Assembly (NCBI RefSeq): GCF_008704555.1
Contig: NZ_CP023702.1
Span: forward strand, 1,426,001-1,490,000
Source: Streptomyces nitrosporeus
GTDB taxonomy: Bacteria; Actinomycetota; Actinomycetes; Streptomycetales; Streptomycetaceae
Length of the DNA stretch: 64,000 bases
Direction: 5' to 3'
The position numbers were made by a program, and so were the translations under genes. The notes under the pieces were generated by a model. That model saw only the letters and a list, made by a program, of their open reading frames with translations. It was not told the DNA's origin and ran no database searches. This document shows, piece after piece, positions 34,604-44,996 of the stretch (positions within the stretch are counted from its first letter, which is position 1; each line of letters starts with the position of its first letter).

Positions 34604-36166
34604 ATGAGCCACGACGACACCGGCACCGAGACCTCCCGCGGCGGCCCTCCCGCGGCGAAGCTGACCCTGCTCACCCTGACGGCGATGGTCGTCGGTTCGA
34701 TGGTGGGCGCCGGGGTGTTCTCGCTCCCGCGGCGCTTCGCCGACGAGACGGGGGTCGCGGGGGCGTTGATCGCGTGGGCGATCGCCGGTACCGGCATGCT
34801 GATGCTGGCCTTCGTCTTCCAGAGTCTCGCCGTACGCCGCCCCGATCTCGACGCGGGTGTCTACGCCTACGCGAAGGCCGGGTTCGGTGAGTACCTGGGG
34901 TTCTTCGCGGCGTTCGGCTACTGGGCGAGCGCCTGCGTCGGCAACGTCACCTACTGGGTGCTGATCATGTCGACGATCGGCTCGGTCTGGCCGGCCCTCG
35001 GTGACGGTGACACGGTGCTCGCCGCGGTGCTCTCCTCGTTCGGGCTCTGGGGGTTCTTCCTGCTCATCCGGCGCGGTGTGAAGGAGGCCGCCGCCATCAA
35101 CCGGATCGTGACGGTCGCCAAGATCGTGCCGATCCTGGTCTTCGTCGTGCTCGCGCTGTTCTTCTTCGACGCGGGTGTCTTCGCGGACAACTTCGGCGGT
35201 GCCGACTACGCCGGTTCGCTGTTCGACCAGGTGCGCGGCACCATGCTCGCCACGGTCTTCGTGTTCCTGGGCGTGGAGGGGGCGAGTGTGTACTCGCGGC
35301 ACGCGAAGCGCCGGGAGGACGTGGGGCGGGCGACCGTGCTGGGCTTCCTGAGCGTCTTCGCCGTCTTCGCGTCGGTCACCATCGTCTCCTACGGCATCCT
35401 GCCGATGGGCGAGATCGCGGAGCTGCGGCAGCCGTCGATGGCGGGGGTCCTGGAGTCGGCCGTGGGGACCTGGGGCAAGGTCTTCGTCAGTGCCGGGCTG
35501 GTCGTCTCGGTACTCGGCGCCTATCTGGCCTGGACCCTGATGGCGGCGGAGGTGCTCTTCGTGGCCGCCAAGGACGACGACATGCCGCGCTTCCTGCGCC
35601 GGGCGACCGCGGCCGATGTTCCGGTCCCGGCGCTGCTCATGACGACCGCGCTCAGTCAGGTGGTCCTGGTCGTCACGCTCTTCTCGGACGACGCGTTCAA
35701 CTTCGCCCTCGACCTGACCAGCGCCCTGACCCTCATCCCGTTCCTGCTCGCGGCGGCGTTCGCGGTCAAGATCATGCGGCGGACCGGCGACCGGACGGTT
35801 CCGGACGGCGGCCGGGGAGCGGACGGCGGGCGGGGGACGGGTGCGCGGCCGGAACGTGGCGGCGGGCCGGAGGGCGGTGCGCGGCCGGGGGACGGTGGCG
35901 TAGCGGCGCGGGGCGGCCGGGGACGCGATCTCACGGTGGCCGTCGTCGCCACCCTGTACACGGCGTTCCTGCTGTACGCGGCGGGGCTCAAGTTCGTACT
36001 CGTCTCCTTCATCGTCTACGCGCCCGCCACCATCCTGTTCGTCATGGCCCGCCGGGAACAGCACAGGAAGCTGTTCTCGCCCGGTGAGGCCGTCCTCTGC
36101 GCCGTCTCGGTCGCCGGCGCCGTCGTGGGGGTGGCCGCTCTCGCGGCCGGCTGGATCGAACTCTGA
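34604..36166 (+). CDS. Basic amino acid/polyamine antiporter (APC family, ArcD-like)
   Basis: A 520-residue APC-superfamily membrane protein with about twelve hydrophobic segments. The first is VVGSMVGAGVFSLPRRFADETG, the substrate-binding unwound helix of arginine/ornithine-type antiporters. The cytoplasmic loop at about residues 389-443 is enlarged by a Gly/Arg-rich low-complexity insert. It lies 63 bases before arginine deiminase, which fits uptake of arginine with export of citrulline or ornithine. ATG 34604 has GAGGAC upstream. Confidence 0.85.
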   Translation: MSHDDTGTETSRGGPPAAKLTLLTLTAMVVGSMVGAGVFSLPRRFADETGVAGALIAWAIAGTGMLMLAFVFQSLAVRRPDLDAGVYAYAKAGFGEYLGFFAAFGYWASACVGNVTYWVLIMSTIGSVWPALGDGDTVLAAVLSSFGLWGFFLLIRRGVKEAAAINRIVTVAKIVPILVFVVLALFFFDAGVFADNFGGADYAGSLFDQVRGTMLATVFVFLGVEGASVYSRHAKRREDVGRATVLGFLSVFAVFASVTIVSYGILPMGEIAELRQPSMAGVLESAVGTWGKVFVSAGLVVSVLGAYLAWTLMAAEVLFVAAKDDDMPRFLRRATAADVPVPALLMTTALSQVVLVVTLFSDDAFNFALDLTSALTLIPFLLAAAFAVKIMRRTGDRTVPDGGRGADGGRGTGARPERGGGPEGGARPGDGGVAARGGRGRDLTVAVVATLYTAFLLYAAGLKFVLVSFIVYAPATILFVMARREQHRKLFSPGEAVLCAVSVAGAVVGVAALAAGWIEL

Positions 36167-36229
36167 CCGCCCGCGGACCGCTCGCGGCCTCCCGGGCCGA
36201 CCTCCGAACCGGAGAGAAGGAGAACCCTC

Positions 36230-37507
36230 TTGTCCATCAGCAGCCCCCCGCCGCCTGTCCCCGCTTCCGCTGCGCTCGGCGTCCACTCCGAGGTCGGCCG
36301 GCTCCGCAAGGTCCTGGTCTGCTCCCCCGGACTGGCACACCGCCGGCTCACGCCCACCAACGCGAGCGACCTGCTGTTCGACGACGTGATGTGGGTGGAC
36401 AACGCCCGGCGCGACCACGCCGCCTTCGTCGGTGAACTCCGCGCCCGGGGCGTCGAGGTGGTCGAGCTGCATGATCTGCTGGCGCAGACCATGGCGGTCC
36501 CCGGCGCGAAGTCGTGGCTGCTGGACCGGAAGATCGTCGCCAACCAGGTCGGCATCGGGCTGATCGACTCGACCCGCGCCTTCCTGGAGTCGCTGGAGCC
36601 CGCCGCGCTCGCCACGTATCTGATCGGCGGTCTGGCGACGGCCGATCTGCCGGAGGAGTACCGGCGTTCCGGGTACCTGGGTCTCGCCCGGGAGTCGGCG
36701 GACTCCCGCGAGTACCTCATGCCGCCGCTGCCCAACACCCTCTACACCCGCGACACCACGTGCTGGCTGTACGGCGGGGTGACGCTGAACCCGCTGTACT
36801 GGCCCGCCCGCCACGACGAGACGCTGCTGATGAAGGCCCTCTACGAGTTCCACCCCGGTTTCACGGGCTCGCGGGTGTGGTGGGGCGACCCGGAACAGGC
36901 GTGGGGCCAGGCGACGTTCGAGGGCGGCGACATCATGCCCGTCGGGCGGGGGGTCGTCCTGATGGGGATGAGCGAACGTACCTCGCGCCAGGCCATCACC
37001 CAGGTCGCGGCGGCCCTGTTCGCCGAGGGCGCGGCGGAGCACGTCGTCGTCGCGGGGATGCCGAGGCTGCGCTCCGCGATGCACCTGGACACGGTGTTCA
37101 CGTTCGCCGACCGGGACGTCGTCACCCTGTACCCGAAGATCATGGACGCCGTGCGCACCTTCTCGCTCCGCCCCTCGGACAAGGCCCCGGGGCTGGAGAT
37201 CACCGACGAGGGCACCACACCGTTCACCGAGGTGGTCGCCAGGGCGCTGGGGCTGCCGGAGCTGCGGGTCATCGAGACGGGGGGTGACGTCTACGCCTCC
37301 GAGCGCCAGCAGTGGGACAGCGGCAACAACGCGGTGGCCGTGGAACCGGGCGTCGTCTTCACCTACGACCGCAACACCCAGACCAACGACCTGCTCCGCG
37401 CGGCCGGCATCGAGGTCATCCCGATCGTCGGAGCGGAGCTGGGGCGCGGCCGGGGCGGCGGGCACTGCATGACCTGTCCGCTGGTCCGGGACCCGGTCGG
37501 CTTCTGA
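36230..37507 (+). CDS. arcA: Arginine deiminase
   Basis: A 425-residue arginine deiminase, hydrolysing arginine to citrulline and ammonia. Family motifs are [16 protein letters not shown] at the start, [16 protein letters not shown] with its catalytic histidine, and the C-terminal [14 protein letters not shown] where Cys413 is the nucleophile. The start is TTG, supported by a strong GAGAAGGAGAA site seven bases upstream. It follows the ArcD-like antiporter, but arcB (ornithine transcarbamylase) and arcC (carbamate kinase) are not adjacent, so the pathway here stops at citrulline unless they are elsewhere. Confidence 0.93.
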   Translation: MSISSPPPPVPASAALGVHSEVGRLRKVLVCSPGLAHRRLTPTNASDLLFDDVMWVDNARRDHAAFVGELRARGVEVVELHDLLAQTMAVPGAKSWLLDRKIVANQVGIGLIDSTRAFLESLEPAALATYLIGGLATADLPEEYRRSGYLGLARESADSREYLMPPLPNTLYTRDTTCWLYGGVTLNPLYWPARHDETLLMKALYEFHPGFTGSRVWWGDPEQAWGQATFEGGDIMPVGRGVVLMGMSERTSRQAITQVAAALFAEGAAEHVVVAGMPRLRSAMHLDTVFTFADRDVVTLYPKIMDAVRTFSLRPSDKAPGLEITDEGTTPFTEVVARALGLPELRVIETGGDVYASERQQWDSGNNAVAVEPGVVFTYDRNTQTNDLLRAAGIEVIPIVGAELGRGRGGGHCMTCPLVRDPVGF

Positions 37508-37574
37508 CGCGCCGGCGCCCGGCGGGACGGGCATGCCGGTCACCGCGCGGGCGGCCGTGGGGGACCATGGGGTC

Positions 37575-38270
37575 ATGCCGCTTCCCCGGGACGACCGGAC
37601 CGCCGACGCCTTGCGGGGCGCCCTGAGGCACGTGTACTGGATCGGTGGCGGGAGCGGCGGCGGCAAGTCGGCCGTCGCCCGGGCCCTGTCGGACCGCCAT
37701 GGCTGGCGGCTGTACGCGACGGACGACGTGATGGGGGACCACGCACGGCGGCTGTCTCCGGACGAGGCCCCGCGGCTGCACGCGTTCCTGGCGATGAGCA
37801 TGGACGAGAGGTGGGTGGACCGCTCCCCCGAGGCCATGCTGGAGACCTTCCACTGGTTCCACGGCGAGGGATTCGGCCTGATCGTGGAGGACCTGCTGCG
37901 GCTGCCCCGCGAAACGCCGGTGGTGGCGGAGGGCTTCCGGCTGCTGCCCCGCCTCGTGGCGCCCCTCCTCGCGGAACCCCGGCAGGCGGTCTGGCTGCTC
38001 CCGGCACCCGGGTTCCGGCGGGCGGCGCTCCTTCACCGGGAGGCGCCGGGCGAGGGGTTCACCGGGCGTACGGGCGATCCGGAGCGGGCGTTCGCCAATC
38101 TGCTCGAACGTGATCGCATGTTCACCGAACGGGTGAGCGCGGAGGCCGGTTCGCTGGGACTGCGGACGATCGATCCGGGGACGGGCAGCGCATGGGGACC
38201 GGGGGCGGTGGACGGACTGGTGGCGCGGGTGGGCGAGGCGTTCGGCGTCCCGTCCGGGAACGGCTCCTGA
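37575..38270 (+). CDS. P-loop NTPase/kinase of unknown substrate
   Basis: A 231-residue protein with a Walker A motif in WIGGGSGGGKSAVARALSD close to the N-terminus, then RLYATDDVMGDHARR, resembling small-molecule kinases such as shikimate or gluconate kinases. The middle has EGFRLLPRLV and a late LLERDRMFTERV. ATG 37575 is chosen over an in-frame ATG at 37533 because the alternative adds only a short unconserved tail. The substrate is unknown. Confidence 0.65.
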   Translation: MPLPRDDRTADALRGALRHVYWIGGGSGGGKSAVARALSDRHGWRLYATDDVMGDHARRLSPDEAPRLHAFLAMSMDERWVDRSPEAMLETFHWFHGEGFGLIVEDLLRLPRETPVVAEGFRLLPRLVAPLLAEPRQAVWLLPAPGFRRAALLHREAPGEGFTGRTGDPERAFANLLERDRMFTERVSAEAGSLGLRTIDPGTGSAWGPGAVDGLVARVGEAFGVPSGNGS

Positions 38271-38699
38271 AGCCGTCCCGGCACGCCTCCCCCGCACCGG
38301 CCCGGTCGCCCTGCCGGCGTGACTCCCGGCCCCCGGGACACGGCCCTGCCGGAACGGAAACAATTCGCGCAACGCTTCCGAAAATCGACTCTGGACACCC
38401 CGTGTCCGGCTGAATACATTGAGTTCGGGGCCTGCGGAGCAGGAAAACAGGGGGCGGAAAATCTCACGGCGACCGCGTTGCCGTCTTCTTCGCTGCACGG
38501 TGGGTCCCGTTCGCAGGAACACGTTTCACGGAATCGCATAGAATTCGCGGTCCGGCTCCTGAAATTCTTGTCACTTGACGCTCAAAAAGCTCGTCGTGAC
38601 GCACCCTCACAGCCCGTTGGCCAGATCCAGGAAGGCTGTGCCCGTGGTGCCGGGAACCGAACCGCTCCCACAAAACCCCAGAAGGCGGGAAAGGTCATC
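38271..38699. promoter_or_regulatory. 429-base AT-richer control region of the trefoil gene
   Basis: No gene supported. The region is clearly less GC-rich than the genes around it. It contains a 15-base palindrome GGACACCCCGTGTCC (38393-38407). A GGGAAAGG ribosome site is at its right end, before the ATG at 38700. Confidence 0.45.
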
Positions 38700-39209
38700 A
38701 TGCCGTTATCGGAAAAGGATCTCGCGAAGGCCGGGAACACCCTGGTCACGATTCATTCCACGTTCTTCCGGAACATCTACCTGCGCATGGACGGCACGGG
38801 GGTCACCACCTCCACCGACAACGGGGGCGGAAAGGTCAACTGTCAGTACGGACCCGGGCCCTGGACGTCCTACAAGGTCCACCCGCAGGCCGACGGCTCG
38901 TACGGTTTCGAGTCGGCCGCCTTCCCCGGCGTGTTCCTGCGCATGGACGGCACAGGGGTCCCCGCCACCATGGCCGGGGGCGGGACGGTCAACTGCCAGT
39001 ACGGCATCGGCCCCTGGGAGAAATTCCACGCGCGCGCCCAGGCCGACGGTTCGTTCTCCTTCGAGTCGGCGGCCTTCCCCGGTGTCTACCTGCGCTTGGT
39101 GACCGGAAGCGGGGTCACCTCCGAAACCGGACCCGGGGGAACGGTGAACTGCCAGGTCAACGCCAACGGCGGCGAGAACGAGAAATTCTTCCTCGACGCG
39201 GTGCATTGA
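38700..39209 (+). CDS. Three-repeat beta-trefoil (fascin-like) protein
   Basis: A 169-residue protein with no signal peptide, built from three similar repeats of about 44 residues. Each repeat has an aromatic-X-(I/V)(Y/F)LR block followed by the sequence DGTGV or equivalent, a GGGxVNCQ turn, a (GPW or NEK)-aromatic segment, and ADGSxxFESAAFPG. This is the layout of fascin/actin-crosslinking-type beta-trefoils, which bind protein or carbohydrate ligands. Repeat one and two are nearly identical in their turn regions; repeat three has lost the tryptophan. The start has a strong GGGAAAGG site. The ligand is unknown. Confidence 0.7.
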   Translation: MPLSEKDLAKAGNTLVTIHSTFFRNIYLRMDGTGVTTSTDNGGGKVNCQYGPGPWTSYKVHPQADGSYGFESAAFPGVFLRMDGTGVPATMAGGGTVNCQYGIGPWEKFHARAQADGSFSFESAAFPGVYLRLVTGSGVTSETGPGGTVNCQVNANGGENEKFFLDAVH

Positions 39210-39379
39210 TCAGAAAATCACCGGGTTCGCTCGTCGAGGATGCAGCGGACGTGCCGGCCGCCGGAGTATTCGCGCACGGCGTACGGCATCGTCTGCGGTA
39301 CGAGGAGCGCAGGAGGCAGTGCGGTCTCTGCCGCGATGGTGGCCGCTGAGACCCAGGGTCATTGCGTGAAGTGATCTCG

Positions 39380-39700
39380 TCAGGTGAGGCCGAGGGCGGT
39401 CAGGGGGCGACGGTGGACGCCGACGGCGAGGTTCCGCGGGGAGGCCGTCGTGCGGGGCGGGTGGCCGGTGCGGATCCTGGAGTCGTCCTCGTGGAAGGTC
39501 TGGTCACGGACGTGGTGCGGGAGGTTTTCGATGCCCCGGTGCCCTCTGGTCCAGGAGGCGGGTTCAGTGCCGGTTGCGCGGCGCCGGCGTCGCGGCTGGT
39601 GATCAGGTGGATCCGTTCGATCGACAGCTGCCCGGTGCTTCGGTCCGTCCTCCAGCGGACGAACTGGAGGGCGGCTCTGGGCGGGCCTGTCACCCACAGG
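39380..39700 (-). pseudogene. Degenerate ISAs1-type transposase C-terminus
   Basis: Two minus-strand frames together give the end of an ISAs1-family transposase. About 39700-39570 encodes IERIHLITSRDAGAAQPA, and about 39560-39380 in a shifted frame encodes WTRGHRGIENLPHHVRDQTF, EDDSRIRTGHPPR and SPRNLAVGVHRRPLTALG. The normal order in the family is the same without the shift. The 5' two thirds and the inverted repeats are gone, so this is a fossil. Confidence 0.65.
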
Positions 39701-39735
39701 TGATGCGGGTGGGGTCACCGGGGCGGTGCGGGGGT

Positions 39736-39785
39736 CGGCTGCCCGGCCCGTACAGGGCCGACGCAGGGGTCGGGCCGGGCAGCCG
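39736..39785 (-). terminator. Hairpin after the secreted repeat protein
   Basis: 15-bp perfect arms (39736-39750 and 39771-39785) with a 20-nt loop, just beyond the stop of the gene at 39799. Confidence 0.6.
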
Positions 39786-39798
39786 GAGGGGGCGCGCG

Positions 39799-41163
39799 TC
39801 AGCTCGTCGAGGGGTTCACGGTGAGGGTGGCCGTGTTGTTCGTCAGGTCGGGGTCGAAGGTGCGGACGGCGGGTTCGTAGGCGTCGTCGTAAAGGGCGGC
39901 GCGGGCGGTGGCGTTCGGGATGACCTCGTCGATGTGGAGGGTGAAGGGGAAGGTGCGGGTGGCGGACTTGCCGGATTCGGTGAGGTAGATGGGGGTGCTG
40001 CAGCGGTAGCGGGTCTCGGACCGGGACCAGCAGGCGTCGGGGGCGGTGGCGACCGAGGTGCCGGCGGGTATGTCGATGTCGACGGTCGCGGCGGGTTCGC
40101 CCGCGCCGAGGGAGGCGACCCAGGCGGGACCCGCGTTGTGGACGGTGACGGTGGCGGGGACGGTGTCGCCGGCCGCGCCGGAGACGGTGGAGGCGGTCAG
40201 CCGGTAGTCGGCCTGGTTGACGGTCTTCACCGTGAAGCTGCGGTAGGGCTGGAGCTCGTCGGAGGGAGCGGCGGCCGAGGTGAGGTTCAGTTCCGGGCCG
40301 GCGCCCGGGGTGAAGGCGCGGCCGGCGCGGGCCTCGGCGAGCGCCTGCTCGGAGTAGGGCTGCGCCGAATAGTCGACGCGGTCGAAGAGGGCCATGTCCT
40401 TGGTGCGGAACTTCAGCGGGAGGGAGTGGTACGAGCCCGGGGCCGTCCGCTCGTCCAGGACGCAGAGGAACGTACGGCCGGTGACGGCGTTCGTGGACTC
40501 GCAGTTGGAGGGGACGGACATGCCGAGGCGGATGCCGCGTGAGGTGAAGACGGTGAGCAGGGTGCGGTCGGCGGTGCGGTTGCCCTGGTTACCGAGGACG
40601 ACGGAGGAGTCGAAGGGCTGGCCGGGTGCCATGCCGGTGCGGTACTCGGCCTGGGTGAGGCCGAGCGCGGGGCCGTCGTTGACGGTGACGTAGGTCTCGC
40701 CCGGGTAGGCGTTCATGCCGCCGGCCTGGGCGGTGTAGCGGACGTAGCCGTCGTTTCCGTCGGTGGCGCCCGGCTTGGCGGTCAGGCCGATCCGCGCGGC
40801 GGGGGCGTTGGCGCCGCCGGGGAGTTCGGGGGTGGTGCAGACGGCGGTGGTCTCGTTCTCCGGGCGGCAGTTCGCGGGCCAGGTGACCTCGGCGAACGAG
40901 GCGACTGCGGAGGCATCGACGGTGAGCGTGCCGGCCGGGACGGTGGTCGCCGTGTTGTCGTGGCTGATCTGCACGGTCAGCGACTGCGACGGTGCGGGGG
41001 AGCCGTCCTCTGACGGGCCCGCGAGGGTGATCTCGTACGGGTCGGACCAGAGCCACAGTGCGTCGGAGGCGGCCGCGGCGGGGGCCGCGGCCGGGCCGGT
41101 GACGGCGGCGAGCGCGCCGAGTGCGGCAGCGGAGGCGATGAGCGTCTTCTTCACGGGGGTCAA
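39799..41163 (-). CDS. Secreted protein with DUF11/CARDB-like beta domains
   Basis: A 454-residue exported protein. Residues 1-32 form a Sec signal peptide (PVKKTLIASAAALGALAAV core, cleavage after AAA). The mature part is beta-rich with at least three immunoglobulin-like modules: one around ITLAGPSEDGSPAPSQSLTVQI, one around SVVLGNQGNRTADRTLLTVF, and a C-terminal one with TVPATVTVHNAGPAWVASLG and a closing DLTNNTATLTVN, the usual end of DUF11/CARDB domains. Paired cysteines occur in each module. No sortase signal or membrane anchor is seen, so it is probably released or bound to the wall non-covalently. Confidence 0.72.
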   Translation of the reverse strand: MTPVKKTLIASAAALGALAAVTGPAAAPAAAASDALWLWSDPYEITLAGPSEDGSPAPSQSLTVQISHDNTATTVPAGTLTVDASAVASFAEVTWPANCRPENETTAVCTTPELPGGANAPAARIGLTAKPGATDGNDGYVRYTAQAGGMNAYPGETYVTVNDGPALGLTQAEYRTGMAPGQPFDSSVVLGNQGNRTADRTLLTVFTSRGIRLGMSVPSNCESTNAVTGRTFLCVLDERTAPGSYHSLPLKFRTKDMALFDRVDYSAQPYSEQALAEARAGRAFTPGAGPELNLTSAAAPSDELQPYRSFTVKTVNQADYRLTASTVSGAAGDTVPATVTVHNAGPAWVASLGAGEPAATVDIDIPAGTSVATAPDACWSRSETRYRCSTPIYLTESGKSATRTFPFTLHIDEVIPNATARAALYDDAYEPAVRTFDPDLTNNTATLTVNPSTS

Positions 41164-41726
41164 GACAGCGGAGATCTGCGGATGGTTGTACGAGGGAGGA
41201 GGGCCGGTTCGACTGCTTGTCCTGTTCGGGTCCGGCCCAGGGCTGTCGCATGAAGGCGCTTCGCCAGGTCTGCCCGTGACGCGTCGTCATATCAGGGACG
41301 GTCCGATTCCGGGGTGGAACGTAGTACAGGCACGGTGCCGGTGATCATGTGAGTGTCCATACCCCATGAACGCCGAGCGAGCCCGTGCCTGTCCCCGCGT
41401 CATCGCCCATCGCCGCCCCGCTGGGCCGACTGGCATCGGTATCCGCCCCGGCACCGCTCCTTGATGCCGTTGACCTGCGAAGACGCCGTTGACCTGCGAA
41501 CGTTTCCGACCGGGATGCCCGATCCCAGGGGCCGTAAAGGCCGGATCCCCCTTCACCGCACCGGTCTGCGCGGTGGCCGCCGACGTTCTCGGTCGGCAGT
41601 CGTGAACTTCCGGGTGATTCCGAACGAAAGGCCCTGCCGCCCGGGCGCTGGAACCCTACCGTGAAGGGAGTCCGTCCCGGTTCGGGGCGGAACGGGGTGA
41701 TCGAAGCGCATGGAGAGAGGGAAGCC
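41164..41726. promoter_or_regulatory. 562-base intergenic region with a 16-base direct repeat
   Basis: No gene supported. GCCGTTGACCTGCGAA occurs at 41466-41481 and again at 41485-41500 (19-base period). Each copy contains TTGACC, so the repeat may hold promoter -35 elements or paired regulator sites for the divergent secreted-protein genes. Confidence 0.45.
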
Positions 41727-42359
41727 ATGGGGGTACGTGCACGGCTGCGCGGGAGCGCGGTCACGGTGGGGGTCGCAGTACTGGCGGTCGGGGCCCTTGG
41801 GGCCGGGGTGGCTCCGGGGCAGGCGGTGGCTGCCGACCAGTGGCGGCCGCAGCCGGGGACCCTGTACATCTCCGACCTGCCGAAGAACGAGTCGTGGCGC
41901 GCCCAACCGACCGTCCGGGGGTGGGGAGACTATTTCGACTGTCCGGTGGGCTGGCCCGCCGAGCCGGCCGAAGTCAATGTATGGAACCGGGAGTTCACCA
42001 CCGCGGAAACCGCGCTCGCCCAGCAGAAGGTGGCGGCCTTCGACACGGAGGCCGAGGCCATCGCCTTCGCGGACAGGGTCCGGCAGGACTACGTCGACTG
42101 CGCGCACGCCCCGCAGCGGCCCGGCGTGACCGCGACCTACCTCGACCACGGGGTGATCAACGTCGAGGAGGGCGCCACCCTTCAGGGGATGAACACCTTC
42201 GACTCCAACGCCACCGAGCGCCCCCACTACAACTACCTGTGGGGCGTGGGCCGTGACGGCGACACGGTGACGCTGGTCCTGTGGCAGAGCTACTGGGGCG
42301 ATCCGCCCGTGATCCCGTGGAAGAACACCCTGAACACCGCGGTGAAGAAGCTGTACTGA
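41727..42359 (+). CDS. Secreted protein of unknown function
   Basis: A 210-residue exported protein with a signal peptide of about 36 residues (MGVRARLRGSAVTVGVAVLA, then a hydrophobic Gly/Ala run ending AVA). The mature part has two cysteines (FDCPVGW and YVDCAHAP) that could form a disulfide, and TEAEAIAFADRVRQDYVDC resembling the helical part of PknH-type extracellular sensor domains. The end WQSYWGDPP.. is tryptophan-rich. A GGAAG site precedes ATG 41727. I cannot name the family. Confidence 0.6.
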   Translation: MGVRARLRGSAVTVGVAVLAVGALGAGVAPGQAVAADQWRPQPGTLYISDLPKNESWRAQPTVRGWGDYFDCPVGWPAEPAEVNVWNREFTTAETALAQQKVAAFDTEAEAIAFADRVRQDYVDCAHAPQRPGVTATYLDHGVINVEEGATLQGMNTFDSNATERPHYNYLWGVGRDGDTVTLVLWQSYWGDPPVIPWKNTLNTAVKKLY

Positions 42360-42603
42360 GCACCCTCCGCCGGCTCCTCGCCGCGGGTCCCGGCCGGGGC
42401 CGCGCGGCGGGCCGCGGTCAGATCGGGCGCGTGGCAGCCGCCGCTCCCGGACACGGCCCGCTGGGCATCAGTGACCGGCAACGGCGGAACCTTCGGGCCC
42501 CAGGACACGGGCCCGGCCCGGCACCGTGGTCGGTGCCGGGCCGGGCGGGTGTACGTGCCGTCACGAGGCTGTGGGTGCCGGGCGGGGCCCGGTGTGCGGA
42601 CGG

Positions 42604-44085
<1,482 letters not shown>

Positions 44086-44207
44086 GTCGGGTCGCGGAGG
44101 CCGCTGCGGAGCGGCCCGGCCCGGCCCGGGGGAGGCGTCCTCCACGGAGGAAGGGAGGCCGACGAGGGAGCGGGCGGCCGTCGGCCCCGGGCTCGGCCCC
44201 GCTGGTC

Positions 44208-44819
44208 CTACGACGTGGGGGCGACCGGGCTCGGCGTCCCGGCGGCCGTGCTGGGCGGCGTTCCCCTTCCCGGGCTCCGCCGCTCCCCGGGTCGCGGCTT
44301 CGAGGCCGCCCTGATCAGCCGCAGCTGCCCGATCTCGGCGACGTTCTTCATCAGCTCGGCGTTCAGCCAGGCGATCATGTGCCCGACGGTGTTGTCCGGC
44401 GGGGCCTGCCACGGCAGTGTGGAGGCGGCGTCCAGATCGGCGTCGGTGAGTTCGCCGAGGACCGCCAGCCACTGGGTACGCAGATCCTGCAGCCGGGCGA
44501 CGGCCGCCGGTCCGTCGCCCGGCCACGTGATGTCGGTACGCTCCCGGGGCGTACGCCCCCGCGCGTGATCGATGGCAGTGCTCCACCACCAGCCGATGTG
44601 CCAGCTCACCCAGCCGATGGTGGGAACGGGGACGGGGTCGGGCTCGGTGTCGGCCCAGTCCGGCAGCCAGTTCCCGGCGGCGTCCGGGCGCACCGTCCAG
44701 GTCAGGTCGGCGGGCTCCCACAGGAAGTCCTCGGGCGCGAGCCGCTCCAGGTGGTACGTGAACAGCGACCAGGTCATGTCGAACTGCCAGCGCAGTAGCT
44801 CACGGCGGGGATTGTCCAT
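44208..44819 (-). CDS. DinB-family protein
   Basis: A 203-residue DinB/YfiT-type four-helix protein, a superfamily that includes mycothiol-dependent transferases and metal-binding proteins. Visible are the N-terminal RRELLRWQFDMTWSLFTYHLERL helix, a WVSWHIGWWWSTAIDHARG helix with a metal-type histidine, and VGHMIAWLNAELMKNVAEIGQLRLI. The last 25 residues are an unconserved Pro/Gly/Arg tail. The role is unknown; detoxification or thiol-dependent chemistry is typical for the family. Confidence 0.75.
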   Translation of the reverse strand: MDNPRRELLRWQFDMTWSLFTYHLERLAPEDFLWEPADLTWTVRPDAAGNWLPDWADTEPDPVPVPTIGWVSWHIGWWWSTAIDHARGRTPRERTDITWPGDGPAAVARLQDLRTQWLAVLGELTDADLDAASTLPWQAPPDNTVGHMIAWLNAELMKNVAEIGQLRLIRAASKPRPGERRSPGRGTPPSTAAGTPSPVAPTS

Positions 44820-44996
44820 CGTCCGATCCTCGCACGCGGCCCTGGAGGGCGGTCGTCACGCCGCCTGGTACGGTGCGTCAGGGCGCAGCGAGCGGCCGGC
44901 TCCGCGTGGGACGAACTCCCGCGGACCGCGCGGACGGAAGCGGGCGGACCGGGTCAGGTGCCGCTCGTCCGCGCGGCAGCCGCCGACTCCTCCGTG

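Noticed and set aside
34274..37837. A 1187-codon open frame on the minus strand
   Set aside because: It runs exactly antisense to the antiporter and arginine deiminase genes, its protein is Arg/Gly/Asp/His-rich without domains, and such long antisense frames are a normal effect of high GC at third codon positions.
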